DNA of 64,000 nucleotides from Pedobacter borealis DSM 19626 (lineage in GTDB: Bacteria; Bacteroidota; Bacteroidia; Sphingobacteriales; Sphingobacteriaceae): assembly GCF_000708285.2 (NCBI RefSeq), contig NZ_JAUG01000013.1, positions 1 to 64,000 on the forward strand. Reading direction: 5' to 3'. This document shows positions 18,230-27,245 of the stretch, one piece after another. Under the pieces are notes generated by a model, which saw only the letters and a program-made list of their open reading frames with translations, was not told where the DNA came from and did not search any database. A program made the translations under genes and the position numbers. The number at the start of each line of letters is the position of its first letter. The stretch's first letter is position 1.

Positions 18230-18855
18230 TATAGTTGAATGATCTGTTTGTCAACGATCTGAAATACGGTATCCAATTTTAGTTTATCGCACCTAACTTC
18301 CTGGTGCGATGATAAAAGAAAACTCTTTCCCTGTGCTGCTTTTTCCTTGATCAACTGATACAATTTATCTGCCGAAGCCACATCAATGGTAATCAGCGGC
18401 TCGTCTAAAACATATAAATCAGGGCTGCCAGTAAATGCACAGATCAAAGAAAGTTTCTTGAGCATCCCACTCGAATAACCACCAATTTTATTGTTAAGAA
18501 AGGCTGTCATTTCGAAATAAGCTGCAAGGTCTTCGGCTTGTTTTTCTTCTGCTTTTCTTGTTTCTACATAAAAATTGATCAGCTCCTGCCCTGTCACAAA
18601 TAAGGGATATTGCGGTTCGGCTTCGGCAAAACTAATTTTCGAACGGAATTTTATGGGCTCATTTTTAAGGTTTATTCCATTGAGTGTTACTTCGCCTTTG
18701 AATGGAATCTGTCCTGATATAATCCGAAATAAGGTCGATTTGCCGGTTCCGTTTCCTCCTTTTAACCAATGGATTCCGTTATCGATTTTCCATTCGCCAA
18801 AGTTTAGTACTTCATGGCTGCCATATTTTTTATCGATGTTGTTTAAGCTGAGCAA
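18229..18855 (-). CDS. ABC transporter ATP-binding protein
   Basis: 208-residue nucleotide-binding subunit. Walker A GGNGTGKST (33-41), signature YSSGMLKKLSL (127-137) and Walker B LYVLDEPL (D151, E152), then the H-loop SSHQEV. It lacks any fused membrane domain and pairs with the membrane protein encoded immediately downstream. The signature SSGM instead of LSGG is a common ABC-2/CcmA-like variation. Probably an export system; cargo unknown. Confidence 0.9.
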   Translation of the reverse strand: MLSLNNIDKKYGSHEVLNFGEWKIDNGIHWLKGGNGTGKSTLFRIISGQIPFKGEVTLNGINLKNEPIKFRSKISFAEAEPQYPLFVTGQELINFYVETRKAEEKQAEDLAAYFEMTAFLNNKIGGYSSGMLKKLSLICAFTGSPDLYVLDEPLITIDVASADKLYQLIKEKAAQGKSFLLSSHQEVRCDKLKLDTVFQIVDKQIIQL

Positions 18856-18899
18856 GATGTTTGATTTTAGTTCAGTTTAGATTTCGTTATGCCTGATTT

Positions 18900-19075
18900 G
18901 TTACTTACTAAGGCGCCATGACAGAAAAGTATCAAAAGCAAACTATCTCTGATAAAATAAACCTGATTGGAACGTACACGAAGTGCAACGGAGTAAAGTG
19001 GAAAGCAGGTCTGCAGTAGCAGAAAAGTCACTGTATTTGCCTTTCAAATCAAAGTGCTTGGAGTAGATATTTTCT
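18900..19075. repeat. Eroded intergenic element with no functional frame
   Basis: The gap between the ABC unit and lepA holds a short frame from ATG 18918 that stops after 33 codons and matches nothing. It contains words such as GTGCAACGGAGTAAAG and GGAAAGCAGGTCTGCAGTAG, which I recognise as typical of repeated intergenic remnants in Pedobacter-like genomes. Reported as a repeat remnant, not a gene. Confidence 0.4.
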
Positions 19076-19100
19076 AGATTAAAAATTACCTTAAAAAGCA

Positions 19101-19108
19101 TATCTTTG
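19101..19108 (+). promoter_or_regulatory. Bacteroidota -7 promoter box (TATCTTTG) for lepA
   Basis: Exact TAnnTTTG match ending 7 bp before the lepA ATG; the transcript would be leaderless or nearly so. Confidence 0.6.
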
Positions 19109-19115
19109 CGCAAAG

Positions 19116-20903
19116 ATGAAGCATATACGTAATTTTTGCATTATTGCACATATCGACCACGGTAAAAGTACTTTGGCTGATAGGTTATTAGAATATACCG
19201 AGACAATTTCAAAGCGTGAGGCGCAGGCACAATTGCTCGATAATATGGATTTAGAGCGTGAGAGAGGCATAACAATTAAAAGTCATGCCATACAAATGAA
19301 CTATAAAGTTGGTGATATTGAATATAATTTCAACCTGATTGATACACCTGGACACGTAGATTTTTCGTACGAAGTTTCGCGTTCCATCGCAGCCTGCGAG
19401 GGTGCATTACTTATCGTTGATGCTTCGCAAGGTATTCAGGCACAGACCATTTCGAACTTATATTTAGCACTTGAACACGACCTTGAAATTATTCCGATTT
19501 TAAATAAAATGGATTTACCTGGGGCAATGCCAGAGGAAGTAAAAGACCAGATTATTGATTTAATTGGATGTAAACGAGAAGATATTATTCCTGCATCGGG
19601 TAAAACCGGAATGGGTATTCCTGATATTATCCAAGCCATTGTAGACCGTGTTCCAGCTCCGGTTGGTGACCCAGAAGCACCTTTGCAAGCTTTGATTTTC
19701 GACTCTGTTTTTAACTCATTCAGGGGAATTATTGCTTATTATAAAGTAGTAAACGGCGAAATTAAAAAAGGCGACAAAGTAAAGTTCATTAATACTGGCA
19801 AAGAATATCTGGCTGATGAAGTCGGGATTTTGAAGCTGGATATGTCGCCACGTAGTGTGGTGAAAACCGGAGATGTGGGTTACATTATTTCTGGAATTAA
19901 AGAAGCCAGAGAAGTGAAAGTTGGTGATACGATTACGACTGTGGCGAGGCCTTCGTTAGATGCCATTCAAGGTTTCGAAGAGGTTAAACCAATGGTTTTT
20001 GCGGGTATTTACCCTGTTGATACGGATGAATTTGAAGAACTTCGCGAAGCCATGCACAAGTTGCAGTTGAATGATGCTTCTATCGTTTTCGAACCTGAAA
20101 GTTCTGCCGCATTAGGATTTGGTTTCCGTTGTGGTTTCTTAGGAATGCTGCATATGGAGATTATCCAGGAGCGTTTAGAACGCGAGTTCGATATGACTGT
20201 AATTACAACGGTTCCCAACGTATCGTACATTGCACACACTACAAAAGGTGATGAGTTTATTGTAAATAACCCATCTGATTTGCCAGATCCAAGTAAATTG
20301 GATTCGGTTGAAGAACCTTACATTAAAGCAAATATTATTACCAAGGCTGACTTTGTTGGTCCAATAATGTCGCTTTGTATCCAAAAACGGGGAGCGATTA
20401 TTAATCAATCATATCTAACATCAGACAGGGTTGAATTGGTTTTCGAAATGCCAATGGCCGAAATCGTATTTGACTTCTATGACAGGTTAAAAACACTTTC
20501 TAAAGGATATGCTTCGTTTGATTATCACCAAATTGGTTACCGCAAATCTGATTTGGTACGCCTTGATTTATTGTTAAACGATGAGCCTGTTGATGCGTTA
20601 TCCTCACTGATTCACCGTAGCAATGCTTACGATTTTGGAAAGAAAATCTGTGAGAAATTAAGAGAGTTAATCCCTCGTCAACAATTCGAGATTAAAATAC
20701 AGGCATCAATTGGCGCTAAAGTTATTGCCCGCGAAACACTGAGTGCTTTACGTAAAGATGTAACGGCTAAATGTTACGGTGGTGATATTTCCCGTAAACG
20801 TAAGTTATTGGAAAAGCAGAAAAAAGGTAAAAAACGTATGCGCCAGGTTGGAAACGTAGAGATTCCACAAAGTGCATTTATGGCGGTTTTGAAATTAGAT
20901 TAA
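19116..20903 (+). CDS. lepA: Elongation factor 4 (LepA back-translocase)
   Basis: Translational GTPase that acts on stalled or mistranslocated ribosomes. 595 residues, standard length. G1 motif AHIDHGKST (11-19), G2 region ERGITIKS, G3 DTPGH and G4 NKMDLP are present; domains II, III and V follow, then the LepA-specific C-terminal domain ending in [18 protein letters not shown], the basic signature of the family. Start chosen at 19116 ([17 protein letters not shown]), just after the promoter box. Confidence 0.97.
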   Translation: MKHIRNFCIIAHIDHGKSTLADRLLEYTETISKREAQAQLLDNMDLERERGITIKSHAIQMNYKVGDIEYNFNLIDTPGHVDFSYEVSRSIAACEGALLIVDASQGIQAQTISNLYLALEHDLEIIPILNKMDLPGAMPEEVKDQIIDLIGCKREDIIPASGKTGMGIPDIIQAIVDRVPAPVGDPEAPLQALIFDSVFNSFRGIIAYYKVVNGEIKKGDKVKFINTGKEYLADEVGILKLDMSPRSVVKTGDVGYIISGIKEAREVKVGDTITTVARPSLDAIQGFEEVKPMVFAGIYPVDTDEFEELREAMHKLQLNDASIVFEPESSAALGFGFRCGFLGMLHMEIIQERLEREFDMTVITTVPNVSYIAHTTKGDEFIVNNPSDLPDPSKLDSVEEPYIKANIITKADFVGPIMSLCIQKRGAIINQSYLTSDRVELVFEMPMAEIVFDFYDRLKTLSKGYASFDYHQIGYRKSDLVRLDLLLNDEPVDALSSLIHRSNAYDFGKKICEKLRELIPRQQFEIKIQASIGAKVIARETLSALRKDVTAKCYGGDISRKRKLLEKQKKGKKRMRQVGNVEIPQSAFMAVLKLD

Positions 20904-20930
20904 CCCCCTAGCCCCCTGAAGGGGGAATTA
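20903..20930. repeat. Inverted copy of the CCCCTTCAGGGG dispersed repeat
   Basis: Right after the lepA stop: CCCCCTAGCCCCCTGAAGGGGG, an inverted variant of the element at 21006-21033 and 38227-38254. The two copies face each other across the folD start. Confidence 0.8.
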
Positions 20931-20987
20931 TTGGCGAGTTTTATTAAGTTAAATCTTAAATTATAAAATTATAACGAAGCAAGTTAT

Positions 20988-21908
20988 ATGAGCGATGCAA
21001 ATTCAAAGTCCCCTTCAGGGGATTTAGGGGTATTATTAGACGGTAAATACGTATCAGAAAAAGTTAAAATTCAAATTGCAGAAGAAGCTGCCGAATTTTT
21101 AAATAAAAGTGGACGCAAACCACATTTAGTTGCCATTTTAGTGGGCAATGATGGTGGTAGCGAAACCTATGTGGCCAGTAAGATGAAAAACTGTGAAAAA
21201 GTTGGTTTTAAATCATCGTTGCATAGGTATGATAACTCGGTAACTGAAGCTGAGTTATTGGCGAAAATTGAAGAAATTAACCAGGATGATGATGTAGACG
21301 GATTAATTGTTCAATTGCCTTTGCCAAAACACATCGATCCGGAGAAAGTTACCGAAAAGATCGATCACCGTAAAGATGTAGATGGCTTCCATCCTGTAAA
21401 CTTAGGTAGGATGATGCGTAACCTGCCTTGCTTTATCCCGGCTACACCTTATGGTATTTTATTGATGCTACAGGAATACAATATCGATACTACCGGAATG
21501 CACTGTGTGGTTGTTGGCCGCAGTAACATTGTGGGTAGCCCAATGAGCATTTTAATGGCCCGCAATGCCAATCCAGGCAATTGTACTGTAACACTTACCC
21601 ATTCTCGTACTAAAGATTTAAAAGAACAGGTTCTCCAAGCAGATATTGTGATTGCCGCTATTGGTAAAAAGAATTTTGTTACTGCCGATATGGTTAAACC
21701 TGGTGCCATTATTATCGATGTAGGTATTAACCGCGAAACTTCTGCTGAAACCAAATCTGGCTTTAAGTTATATGGTGATGTAGATTTCGAAAATGTAGCA
21801 CCAAAAGCTTCATACATTACGCCTGTTCCTGGTGGTGTAGGTTTAATGACCATTGTTGGTTTATTGAAAAACACATTAGCATCTGCTAGAAAAGAAATTT
21901 ATTCATAA
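20988..21908 (+). CDS. folD: Bifunctional methylenetetrahydrofolate dehydrogenase/cyclohydrolase
   Basis: One-carbon metabolism enzyme; NADP-dependent oxidation of methylene-THF and hydrolysis to formyl-THF. 306 residues. The catalytic Lys lies in [16 protein letters not shown], the folate-site motif in QLPLPKH, and the Rossmann segment in [10 protein letters not shown]. FolD proteins usually begin about where [10 protein letters not shown] stands. Here the only start is ATG 20988, and residues 7-16 ([10 protein letters not shown]) are translated from the dispersed repeat at 21006-21033. The protein thus carries an extra N-terminal tail of about 15 residues. Confidence 0.93.
   Translation: MSDANSKSPSGDLGVLLDGKYVSEKVKIQIAEEAAEFLNKSGRKPHLVAILVGNDGGSETYVASKMKNCEKVGFKSSLHRYDNSVTEAELLAKIEEINQDDDVDGLIVQLPLPKHIDPEKVTEKIDHRKDVDGFHPVNLGRMMRNLPCFIPATPYGILLMLQEYNIDTTGMHCVVVGRSNIVGSPMSILMARNANPGNCTVTLTHSRTKDLKEQVLQADIVIAAIGKKNFVTADMVKPGAIIIDVGINRETSAETKSGFKLYGDVDFENVAPKASYITPVPGGVGLMTIVGLLKNTLASARKEIYS
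21006..21033 (+). repeat. Dispersed CCCCTTCAGGGG repeat inside the folD coding region
   Basis: A 28-bp element beginning AAAGTCCCCTTCAGGGGATT and ending TAGGGGTA, identical base for base to the copy in the etfA leader at 38227-38254. Inverted partner at 20903. Confidence 0.9.
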
Positions 21909-21967
21909 GCGAAAAGGTAAAAGCTTAAAGACTAAAGTGAAACATATCATTATAGATATTAAAAATC

Positions 21968-21994
21968 GGCTCAAATATTTGAGCTGTTTTTTTT
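21968..21994 (+). terminator. Terminator of folD
   Basis: The palindrome GCTCAAATATTTGAGC followed by GTTTTTTTT, 60 bp after the folD stop. Confidence 0.8.
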
Positions 21995-22028
21995 ACGTGT
22001 AATATTTTAAATCCTTACGTACAATTGT

Positions 22029-22036
22029 TATATTTG
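22029..22036 (+). promoter_or_regulatory. Bacteroidota -7 promoter box (TATATTTG) for the toxin-antitoxin pair
   Basis: TAnnTTTG match 17 bp before the antitoxin ATG at 22054. Confidence 0.5.
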
Positions 22037-22053
22037 AATTAAAATTTAATTAG

Positions 22054-22314
22054 ATGGACACTAAGTTAACTTTAAGTTTTAATCAAGATGTTGTAGCAAG
22101 GGCAAAAAAATATGCCGCTGAAAACAACATTAGCTTATCGCGATTAATAGAACACCTCTTAACTCAGGTAACTGCTAAAGAATACAAATCTTTAGAAGAC
22201 TTTCCAATTTCTGATTGGGTAAGTATGGTTGCTGAGGGGGAAGTAGAATATAAAAAAATGCCAAAACAAACACGTAAAGATTCAAAAAACGAGTATTTTT
22301 CTTCTAAAAAGTAA
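22054..22314 (+). CDS. DUF6364-family protein, probable antitoxin
   Basis: 86 residues. The first 50 look like a ribbon-helix-helix DNA-binding domain: a beta strand (TKLTLSFNQ), then two helices with the turn NNISLSRLIEHLL. The C-terminal part is acidic then Lys-rich (EDFPISDWVSMVAEGEVEY), as expected for the toxin-wrapping tail of an antitoxin. Three bases separate its stop from the PIN-domain gene. By family custom it would neutralise the toxin and repress the operon; inferred from architecture, not shown. Confidence 0.78.
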   Translation: MDTKLTLSFNQDVVARAKKYAAENNISLSRLIEHLLTQVTAKEYKSLEDFPISDWVSMVAEGEVEYKKMPKQTRKDSKNEYFSSKK

Positions 22315-22317
22315 TTA

Positions 22318-22737
22318 ATGAAGATATTTTTAGATGCCAATGTTCTCGTTTCAGTATTGAATAAGGAATATCCATTGTTTACTTATTCTTCTAGGATTTT
22401 GAGTTTGGCATCGCATCCAAAATTTGAAATATATACTACTCCACTTTGTTTGGCCATTGCTTTTTACTTTGCCGAAAAGAAACACAAATCTCAATTGGCC
22501 AAGCAGAAAATCGATTTGCTTTGCCAACATATTAAGATTGCTGAAAATTTATCAAAAGGTGTTTTGGATACCTTGTCCAACAAATCAATTCACGATTTTG
22601 AAGATGGTTTAGAATATTACGCGGCCAAATCTGTTAATTGTAAATGTATTATTACAGAAGATATTGAAGATTTTTATTTCTCTGAAATTGAAATATTGAA
22701 CTGTCAGGAATTTTTTAAAAGATATTTACTTAATTAA
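22318..22737 (+). CDS. PIN-domain protein, probable VapC-like toxin
   Basis: 139 residues of a single PIN domain, a magnesium-dependent RNase fold. Asp6 in IFLDANVLVS is the first acidic residue; later acidic residues in FEDGLEYYAA and TEDIEDFYF match the other positions. Its partner antitoxin is directly upstream. The stop codon (22735-22737) lies inside the left terminal repeat of the 202-bp element at 22731, so the last residues (LLN) may have been altered by the insertion. Confidence 0.82.
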   Translation: MKIFLDANVLVSVLNKEYPLFTYSSRILSLASHPKFEIYTTPLCLAIAFYFAEKKHKSQLAKQKIDLLCQHIKIAENLSKGVLDTLSNKSIHDFEDGLEYYAAKSVNCKCIITEDIEDFYFSEIEILNCQEFFKRYLLN

Positions 22738-22932
22738 CCTGAGTTCGATAATTATTAGCTGAAAATCATATCTTATACACGCCTAATCCAGCTTTATCGT
22801 CACCCTGAATTTATTTCAGCATCTTTTTAGCGTGAAAGACCCTGAAATAAATTCAGGGTGACGACCGTCTTAACAGAAAACTTGATTAAAACGCCACAAA
22901 ATGAGATTTAATAATCGAACTCAGGTTAATTA
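22731..22932. mobile_element. MITE-like element with 19-bp terminal inverted repeats
   Basis: TAATTAACCTGAGTTCGAT at 22731-22749 is exactly inverted at 22914-22932, and the match continues past a 2-bp gap into ATTATT. The 202-bp interior encodes nothing and holds a REP-like doublet at 22798-22864. The outer TTAATTA could be a target duplication or part of the repeat. Size, ends and lack of genes fit a MITE; the mobilising transposase is not in the window. Confidence 0.7.
22798..22864. repeat. REP-like palindromic doublet inside the MITE-like element
   Basis: CGTCACCCTGAATTTATTTC followed by the second arm CCTGAAATAAATTCAGGGTG; same family as 5058 and 42609. Confidence 0.85.
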
Positions 22933-22974
22933 GTTTTTCTACTAAACAAACTCAGCATAGCGACTCATACCAGT

Positions 22975-23310
22975 CTACCCCCAAAGTTTACTCCACCAGC
23001 TTTCTTCAAAACCGATATAGAGGCCATCTTCGCGTAATTCGGTCGGATAGATATTGATATAATCACCTTGTCCCTCTGCTCCCCTTCCCGTGGTTAAACT
23101 GTATTCGTACCGATGGATTGGACAAACCAGATGCCCGTTTTTGCACCAGCCGCCACTAAAATGACCGCCAGCATGGGGACAATGCGATTGAGTTGCTGTA
23201 ATTTTGTCTTCATTGTTAATCAAACAAATTTGTTTTCCCGCAACTTCTATTGTTTTAATTGTATCAGGACGGGGAATTTGATTATTATTTAGCGCCTTAA
23301 ACCACTTCAT
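22975..23310 (-). CDS. Rieske [2Fe-2S] ferredoxin-like protein
   Basis: A single-domain Rieske protein of 111 residues. The cluster ligands are C44 and H46 in SHCPHAGG and C63 and H66 in LVCPIHRYEY, the standard C-X-H / C-X2-H arrangement. No membrane anchor or oxygenase catalytic domain, so it probably acts as a soluble electron carrier. I start at 23310 (MKWFKAL); a frame from 23328 would add six residues. Stands alone. Confidence 0.88.
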   Translation of the reverse strand: MKWFKALNNNQIPRPDTIKTIEVAGKQICLINNEDKITATQSHCPHAGGHFSGGWCKNGHLVCPIHRYEYSLTTGRGAEGQGDYINIYPTELREDGLYIGFEESWWSKLWG

Positions 23311-23417
23311 ACAGCTAAAATACGGCAAATAAATATCAGTCTTATTTCATCTTTACATTAAATTTCAAAAGAGGAACAGCATCACCATATTTTTTTAGGA
23401 TATTTGCATCCTCAAAA

Positions 23418-24041
23418 ATGAAACAAGACATACCAGAAGACGGCACATTACTTCCTTTAATGGAAGAATTTTATACCATACAGGGCGAAGGATTTAATAC
23501 TGGTAAAGCAGCTTATTTTATCCGTTTAGGGGGCTGCGATGTAGGTTGCCATTGGTGCGATGTGAAAGAAAGCTGGGATGCCGAAATGCATCCACTTACG
23601 GCTTCGGATATAATTGTTGAAAACGCCGATAAATTTCCGGGCAAGGCTGTTGTAATTACTGGTGGCGAACCCTTGATTTATAACCTGGATTATTTAACCA
23701 ATAAATTAAAGGAAAGAGGTATTCTTACCTTTATCGAAACATCTGGGGCCTACCCACTTTCTGGAAATTGGGACTGGATCTGTTTATCACCAAAGAAATT
23801 TAAAGCACCAAGGCCGGATATTACACCTTTTGCGCACGAATTAAAAGTTATCGTTTTTAATAAAAGTGATTTTAAATGGGCTGAAGAATACGCGGCTATG
23901 GTGTCTCCTACCTGTAAATTATATCTCCAACCAGAATGGTCTAAATCAAAAGAAATTACACCATTGATTATTGATTATGTAATGGCAAACCCAAAATGGG
24001 AAATTTCTTTGCAAACGCACAAATTTTTAAATATTCCTTAA
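23418..24041 (+). CDS. queE: 7-carboxy-7-deazaguanine synthase
   Basis: Radical SAM enzyme of queuosine and 7-deazaguanine synthesis, converting carboxy-tetrahydropterin to CDG. 207 residues. The cluster motif is C40-X3-C44-X2-C47 (GGCDVGCHWCDVKESW), with FYTIQGEG just ahead and TGGEPL in the SAM-binding region. Other que genes are not in the window. Alone on this strand, upstream of the OmpA-family gene. Confidence 0.93.
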   Translation: MKQDIPEDGTLLPLMEEFYTIQGEGFNTGKAAYFIRLGGCDVGCHWCDVKESWDAEMHPLTASDIIVENADKFPGKAVVITGGEPLIYNLDYLTNKLKERGILTFIETSGAYPLSGNWDWICLSPKKFKAPRPDITPFAHELKVIVFNKSDFKWAEEYAAMVSPTCKLYLQPEWSKSKEITPLIIDYVMANPKWEISLQTHKFLNIP

Positions 24042-24078
24042 AAACAATACATTAGCTTTATAACCAAATGTTAATGTA

Positions 24079-25965
24079 ATGAAATTCCGCTTAACCCTCT
24101 TCTTTAGCATTCTGAGTATTTATTGTTTTGGGCAAAGCTCCCTAAATAAAAAAGCACAGGTTTTTTTTGAAAAGTCAGGTCCATTTATTGATAAATTGGA
24201 TTATGCTGCTGCCGAACAGGTATTAAAAAGTGCGGTTGAAGCTGATCCTTTATTTCAGAATGCCTACATGGTACTTGCTGGCGTTTATAAGGCACAAAAA
24301 AAGTATGCTGAAGCCAAAGCTGCTTACGAAAAAGCCATATTGATCAATAAAACTGTAGCTCCGGCTGTAATTTATGGCTTGGCTGAAACCGAATTTGCAA
24401 CTCAAGATTATTTAAAATCGAAACAGCATTTTAGTGAATTTTTGTTATTAGATTCTTCATCTGATAGAGCAAGAAGAGCAAAGAAATATCTTTTAGATTG
24501 TGATTTCGCTACCATAGCAACCAAGAAACCCGTAAAATATAGTCCAGCAAATTTAGGTGAAGGTGTAAATACAACAGATGCTGAGTACTTTCCTGCGATA
24601 ACAGCTGATGGTGAAACTTTGGTTTTTACGCGTCAGCTAAATGGTAATGAAGATTTTTGGACATCACAGCTTAAAAATAATAAATGGGATGCCGCTACTC
24701 CCTTATCCAGCAAAATAAATACTATTCGATACAATGAAGGGGCCCAAACCATTTCACCTGATGGGAAGTACCTTTTTTTTACGGGATGCAACCGACCAGA
24801 TGGCCTAGGTAGGTGTGATATTTATGTTTCACACCGTGAGGGAAAAGATTGGGGCGAACCTTACAATGTTGGGAAACCCGTTAATTCAGAATATTGGGAA
24901 TCACAACCGGCAATCAGTCCTGATGGAAGAACCTTGTATTTTATAAGCAACAGACCTGGTGGCTCAGGAGGGTACGACATATGGAAAAGCACCATTACCG
25001 ATGATGCCAAATGGGGACCAGCCATTAACCTTGGGCCTGATATCAACACGGTTTATGATGAAAATACACCATTTTTACATGCTGATGGAAGAACTTTGTA
25101 TTTTTCTTCTGATGGTTGGCCAGGTTTTGGAAACAAAGATATTTATTATAGCAGAATGGATAATGATGGCAAGTGGCAAAGCCCAATTAATATCGGTTAT
25201 CCGATCAATTCTTTCGAAGATGAAAGTGGCTTGGTAGTAAGTGCCGATGGAAATTTCGGCTTGTTTTCTTCGAATTTAAAAGGAGGTTTTGGCTTACAGG
25301 ATATTTATAGTTTTGGAATTCCTGAAATCGCTAAACCGCTGAAGGTTTCTTATGTGAAAGGAATTGTAAGGGACCGGGATACTAAAAAAACGATCGAAAG
25401 TAATGTTCAAGTGATTGATCTGAAAAGCAATAAAACTGTTTTCGATGATTATACTGATCCAGAAACCGGTCAGTTTTTAGCGGTAATGCCTGTTGGGAGT
25501 AATTATCTGTTTAATGTAAATGCTGAAGGCTATATGTTTTACTCTGAAAACTTTGAGCTCAAGGCGGGAGATATCAATAAACCTTACCAGATTGAAGTTT
25601 ACATCGAAAAAATAAAGCAAGGTGGAAATGTAACCTTAAGAAACATTTTCTTTGATACCAATAAGTTTAATCTTTTGCCCGCCTCTATCCGTGAACTGGA
25701 TCTGCTTATCGATTTTTTGCACCAAAACGAAAACGTACAGATTGAGATTCAGGGCCATACCGATAATGTTGGCGATGATAAGTTGAATGAAAAGTTGTCT
25801 TTTAACCGTGCCAATGCAGTTTATGAGTACCTGATCAAAAATAGTATTGATGCTAAAAGGCTTACCTTTAAGGGCTTTGGAGCAAGTAAACCGATCGCTG
25901 ATAATAAAACGGAATCAGGTAGGAAAAACAATCGTAGAACATCGTTTGTAATTACTAAAATATAA
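24079..25965 (+). CDS. OmpA-family protein with TPR and PD40 repeats
   Basis: 628-residue envelope protein. Signal peptide (1-18), a TPR-type region (about 25-125), a WD40-like PD40 propeller (about 150-430; repeats such as PAISPDGRTLYFISNRPGGSGGYD), a carboxypeptidase-regulatory-like domain (about 435-515) and a C-terminal OmpA peptidoglycan-binding domain (about 520-628, IEIQGHTDNVG and NRRTSFVI). This architecture is typical of Bacteroidota, including proteins encoded with PorP/SprF gliding and secretion partners, but no PorP gene lies beside it. Probably attached to peptidoglycan in the periplasm. Confidence 0.9.
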   Translation: MKFRLTLFFSILSIYCFGQSSLNKKAQVFFEKSGPFIDKLDYAAAEQVLKSAVEADPLFQNAYMVLAGVYKAQKKYAEAKAAYEKAILINKTVAPAVIYGLAETEFATQDYLKSKQHFSEFLLLDSSSDRARRAKKYLLDCDFATIATKKPVKYSPANLGEGVNTTDAEYFPAITADGETLVFTRQLNGNEDFWTSQLKNNKWDAATPLSSKINTIRYNEGAQTISPDGKYLFFTGCNRPDGLGRCDIYVSHREGKDWGEPYNVGKPVNSEYWESQPAISPDGRTLYFISNRPGGSGGYDIWKSTITDDAKWGPAINLGPDINTVYDENTPFLHADGRTLYFSSDGWPGFGNKDIYYSRMDNDGKWQSPINIGYPINSFEDESGLVVSADGNFGLFSSNLKGGFGLQDIYSFGIPEIAKPLKVSYVKGIVRDRDTKKTIESNVQVIDLKSNKTVFDDYTDPETGQFLAVMPVGSNYLFNVNAEGYMFYSENFELKAGDINKPYQIEVYIEKIKQGGNVTLRNIFFDTNKFNLLPASIRELDLLIDFLHQNENVQIEIQGHTDNVGDDKLNEKLSFNRANAVYEYLIKNSIDAKRLTFKGFGASKPIADNKTESGRKNNRRTSFVITKI

Positions 25966-25995
25966 ACATATAAAGTATTACTTAAAAAACTCAAG

Positions 25996-26412
25996 ATGTC
26001 TCAGCATTACGGAAACCATAAGAGATTTTATCCACCTTTTCATTTTTTTACAATACCCTTAGCGGTTTTAGGATTAGGTTTTGCCATTTATTGTTGCATA
26101 GCCGTACCTACTATAATCACGGGCTTGCTTGTGCTTGCATTTTTCCTGATTGCCTTTATAGCTGTAATGGCACGGATGTTTGCACTTAAGGCACAGGATA
26201 GAGCTGCAAGAGCCGAAGAAAAATTACGTTATTACATTCTTACAGGTAAAGCACTTCCGAGTGAGCTGAGAATGGGGCAAATTATGGCTTTGCGTTTTGC
26301 TGGTGATGAAGAATATTTGGCTTTGGTTGATAAAGCTTTGGCTGATAAGTTATCTCCTGATGAGATCAAAAAAGCCATTAAAAATTGGCGCGGAGACTAT
26401 CATAGGATATAA
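25996..26412 (+). CDS. DUF6526-family membrane protein
   Basis: 138 residues with two membrane segments (about 15-35 and 40-62) forming a hairpin, followed by an Ala/Arg-rich helical cytoplasmic tail. It begins MSQHYGNHKRFYPPFHF, the characteristic opening of DUF6526. Function unknown. Thirty bases after the OmpA-family gene, possibly co-transcribed. Confidence 0.8.
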   Translation: MSQHYGNHKRFYPPFHFFTIPLAVLGLGFAIYCCIAVPTIITGLLVLAFFLIAFIAVMARMFALKAQDRAARAEEKLRYYILTGKALPSELRMGQIMALRFAGDEEYLALVDKALADKLSPDEIKKAIKNWRGDYHRI

Positions 26413-26526
26413 TGGTAACTTTGTTGTTCTGAACTTAGTGAAGAATCCTTAACTTATGAACACAGATGAAAATCTATTTATAAAGATTCTTCATTGCATT
26501 CAGAATGACAAAAAGTATTTTTAATA

Positions 26527-27243
26527 TTAAAACTTTTTTCCTTTTAACACCCTTATTTCAGAGCCTTCAGCCAGGAATACAGAATCAGGCTTAGCGTCAT
26601 TTAAAAAAGAAAAATCATTTCCGTAGTTAATTCCAAAATCGACATCAATTTTATAGTCTTTTACCGGATAAGTTTGCCAGCGCGGATGCTCAACACCGTA
26701 TTCAGATGTTTTATTCGCTCCAATTTTAGTATAACCCCAATAATGCTCTGTAATAAATTCTTCTTCGCTACCAATCCGTATTTCTTCTGCCTTTGAAGAA
26801 GAAATAAGTGAAAAATTATGCCAGGTTTGGTTCTTCCAGCGATAATCTACCTCAAGCTGATGTTCTTGTTCAATCCAAACATGTTTCATGGGAAATGTTT
26901 GGTAATTCTCCTTATAAATGGTGTTGGCTACAAAGGTGATGGCAGGCTTGGGTACAAATTCTTTAATAAATACCACGCCTCTTTTCCACGTATCTCCATC
27001 CTTAAATTTGACATAAAATCTTAAGTTAACCTCTTCGAAATTAGTGTGAAATGGAATATTAAAGCCCCGTAGTTTAACATCAACAAACATAAAGCCGACT
27101 AAACTCACATAATACTTGCCCTGCCAATCATCCAGTACAGTATGTGCGGGCAAGTATTCCGAAAGTATTTCTTTATCCACAGCATACTGCGCCAAAGCCA
27201 GTTTACGCCACTCTGCAGTAAGAAATACTTTCGGGCTAGTCAA
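26527..27243 (-). CDS. DUF2071 (YqjF-like) family protein
   Basis: 238 residues of the DUF2071 fold, related to acetoacetate-decarboxylase-like domains; function not established. Seen are the conserved YVSLVGFMF and NVRF-like NLRFYVKFKDG segments. The first codon appears to be TTG at 27243, two bases after the kdsA stop, which suggests translational coupling to kdsA; the next methionine is about 50 residues in and would cut the conserved start. Confidence 0.8.
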   Translation of the reverse strand: MTSPKVFLTAEWRKLALAQYAVDKEILSEYLPAHTVLDDWQGKYYVSLVGFMFVDVKLRGFNIPFHTNFEEVNLRFYVKFKDGDTWKRGVVFIKEFVPKPAITFVANTIYKENYQTFPMKHVWIEQEHQLEVDYRWKNQTWHNFSLISSSKAEEIRIGSEEEFITEHYWGYTKIGANKTSEYGVEHPRWQTYPVKDYKIDVDFGINYGNDFSFLNDAKPDSVFLAEGSEIRVLKGKKF

Positions 27244-27245
27244 AA

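Noticed and set aside
18918..19019. Short + strand frame of 33 codons
   Set aside because: Ends at a stop after 33 codons and lies in an eroded intergenic element; no protein-like signature.
22321..22737. Truncated pseudogene reading for the PIN gene
   Set aside because: Length of 139 residues and intact acidic residues fit a complete PIN domain, although the insertion touches its stop codon.
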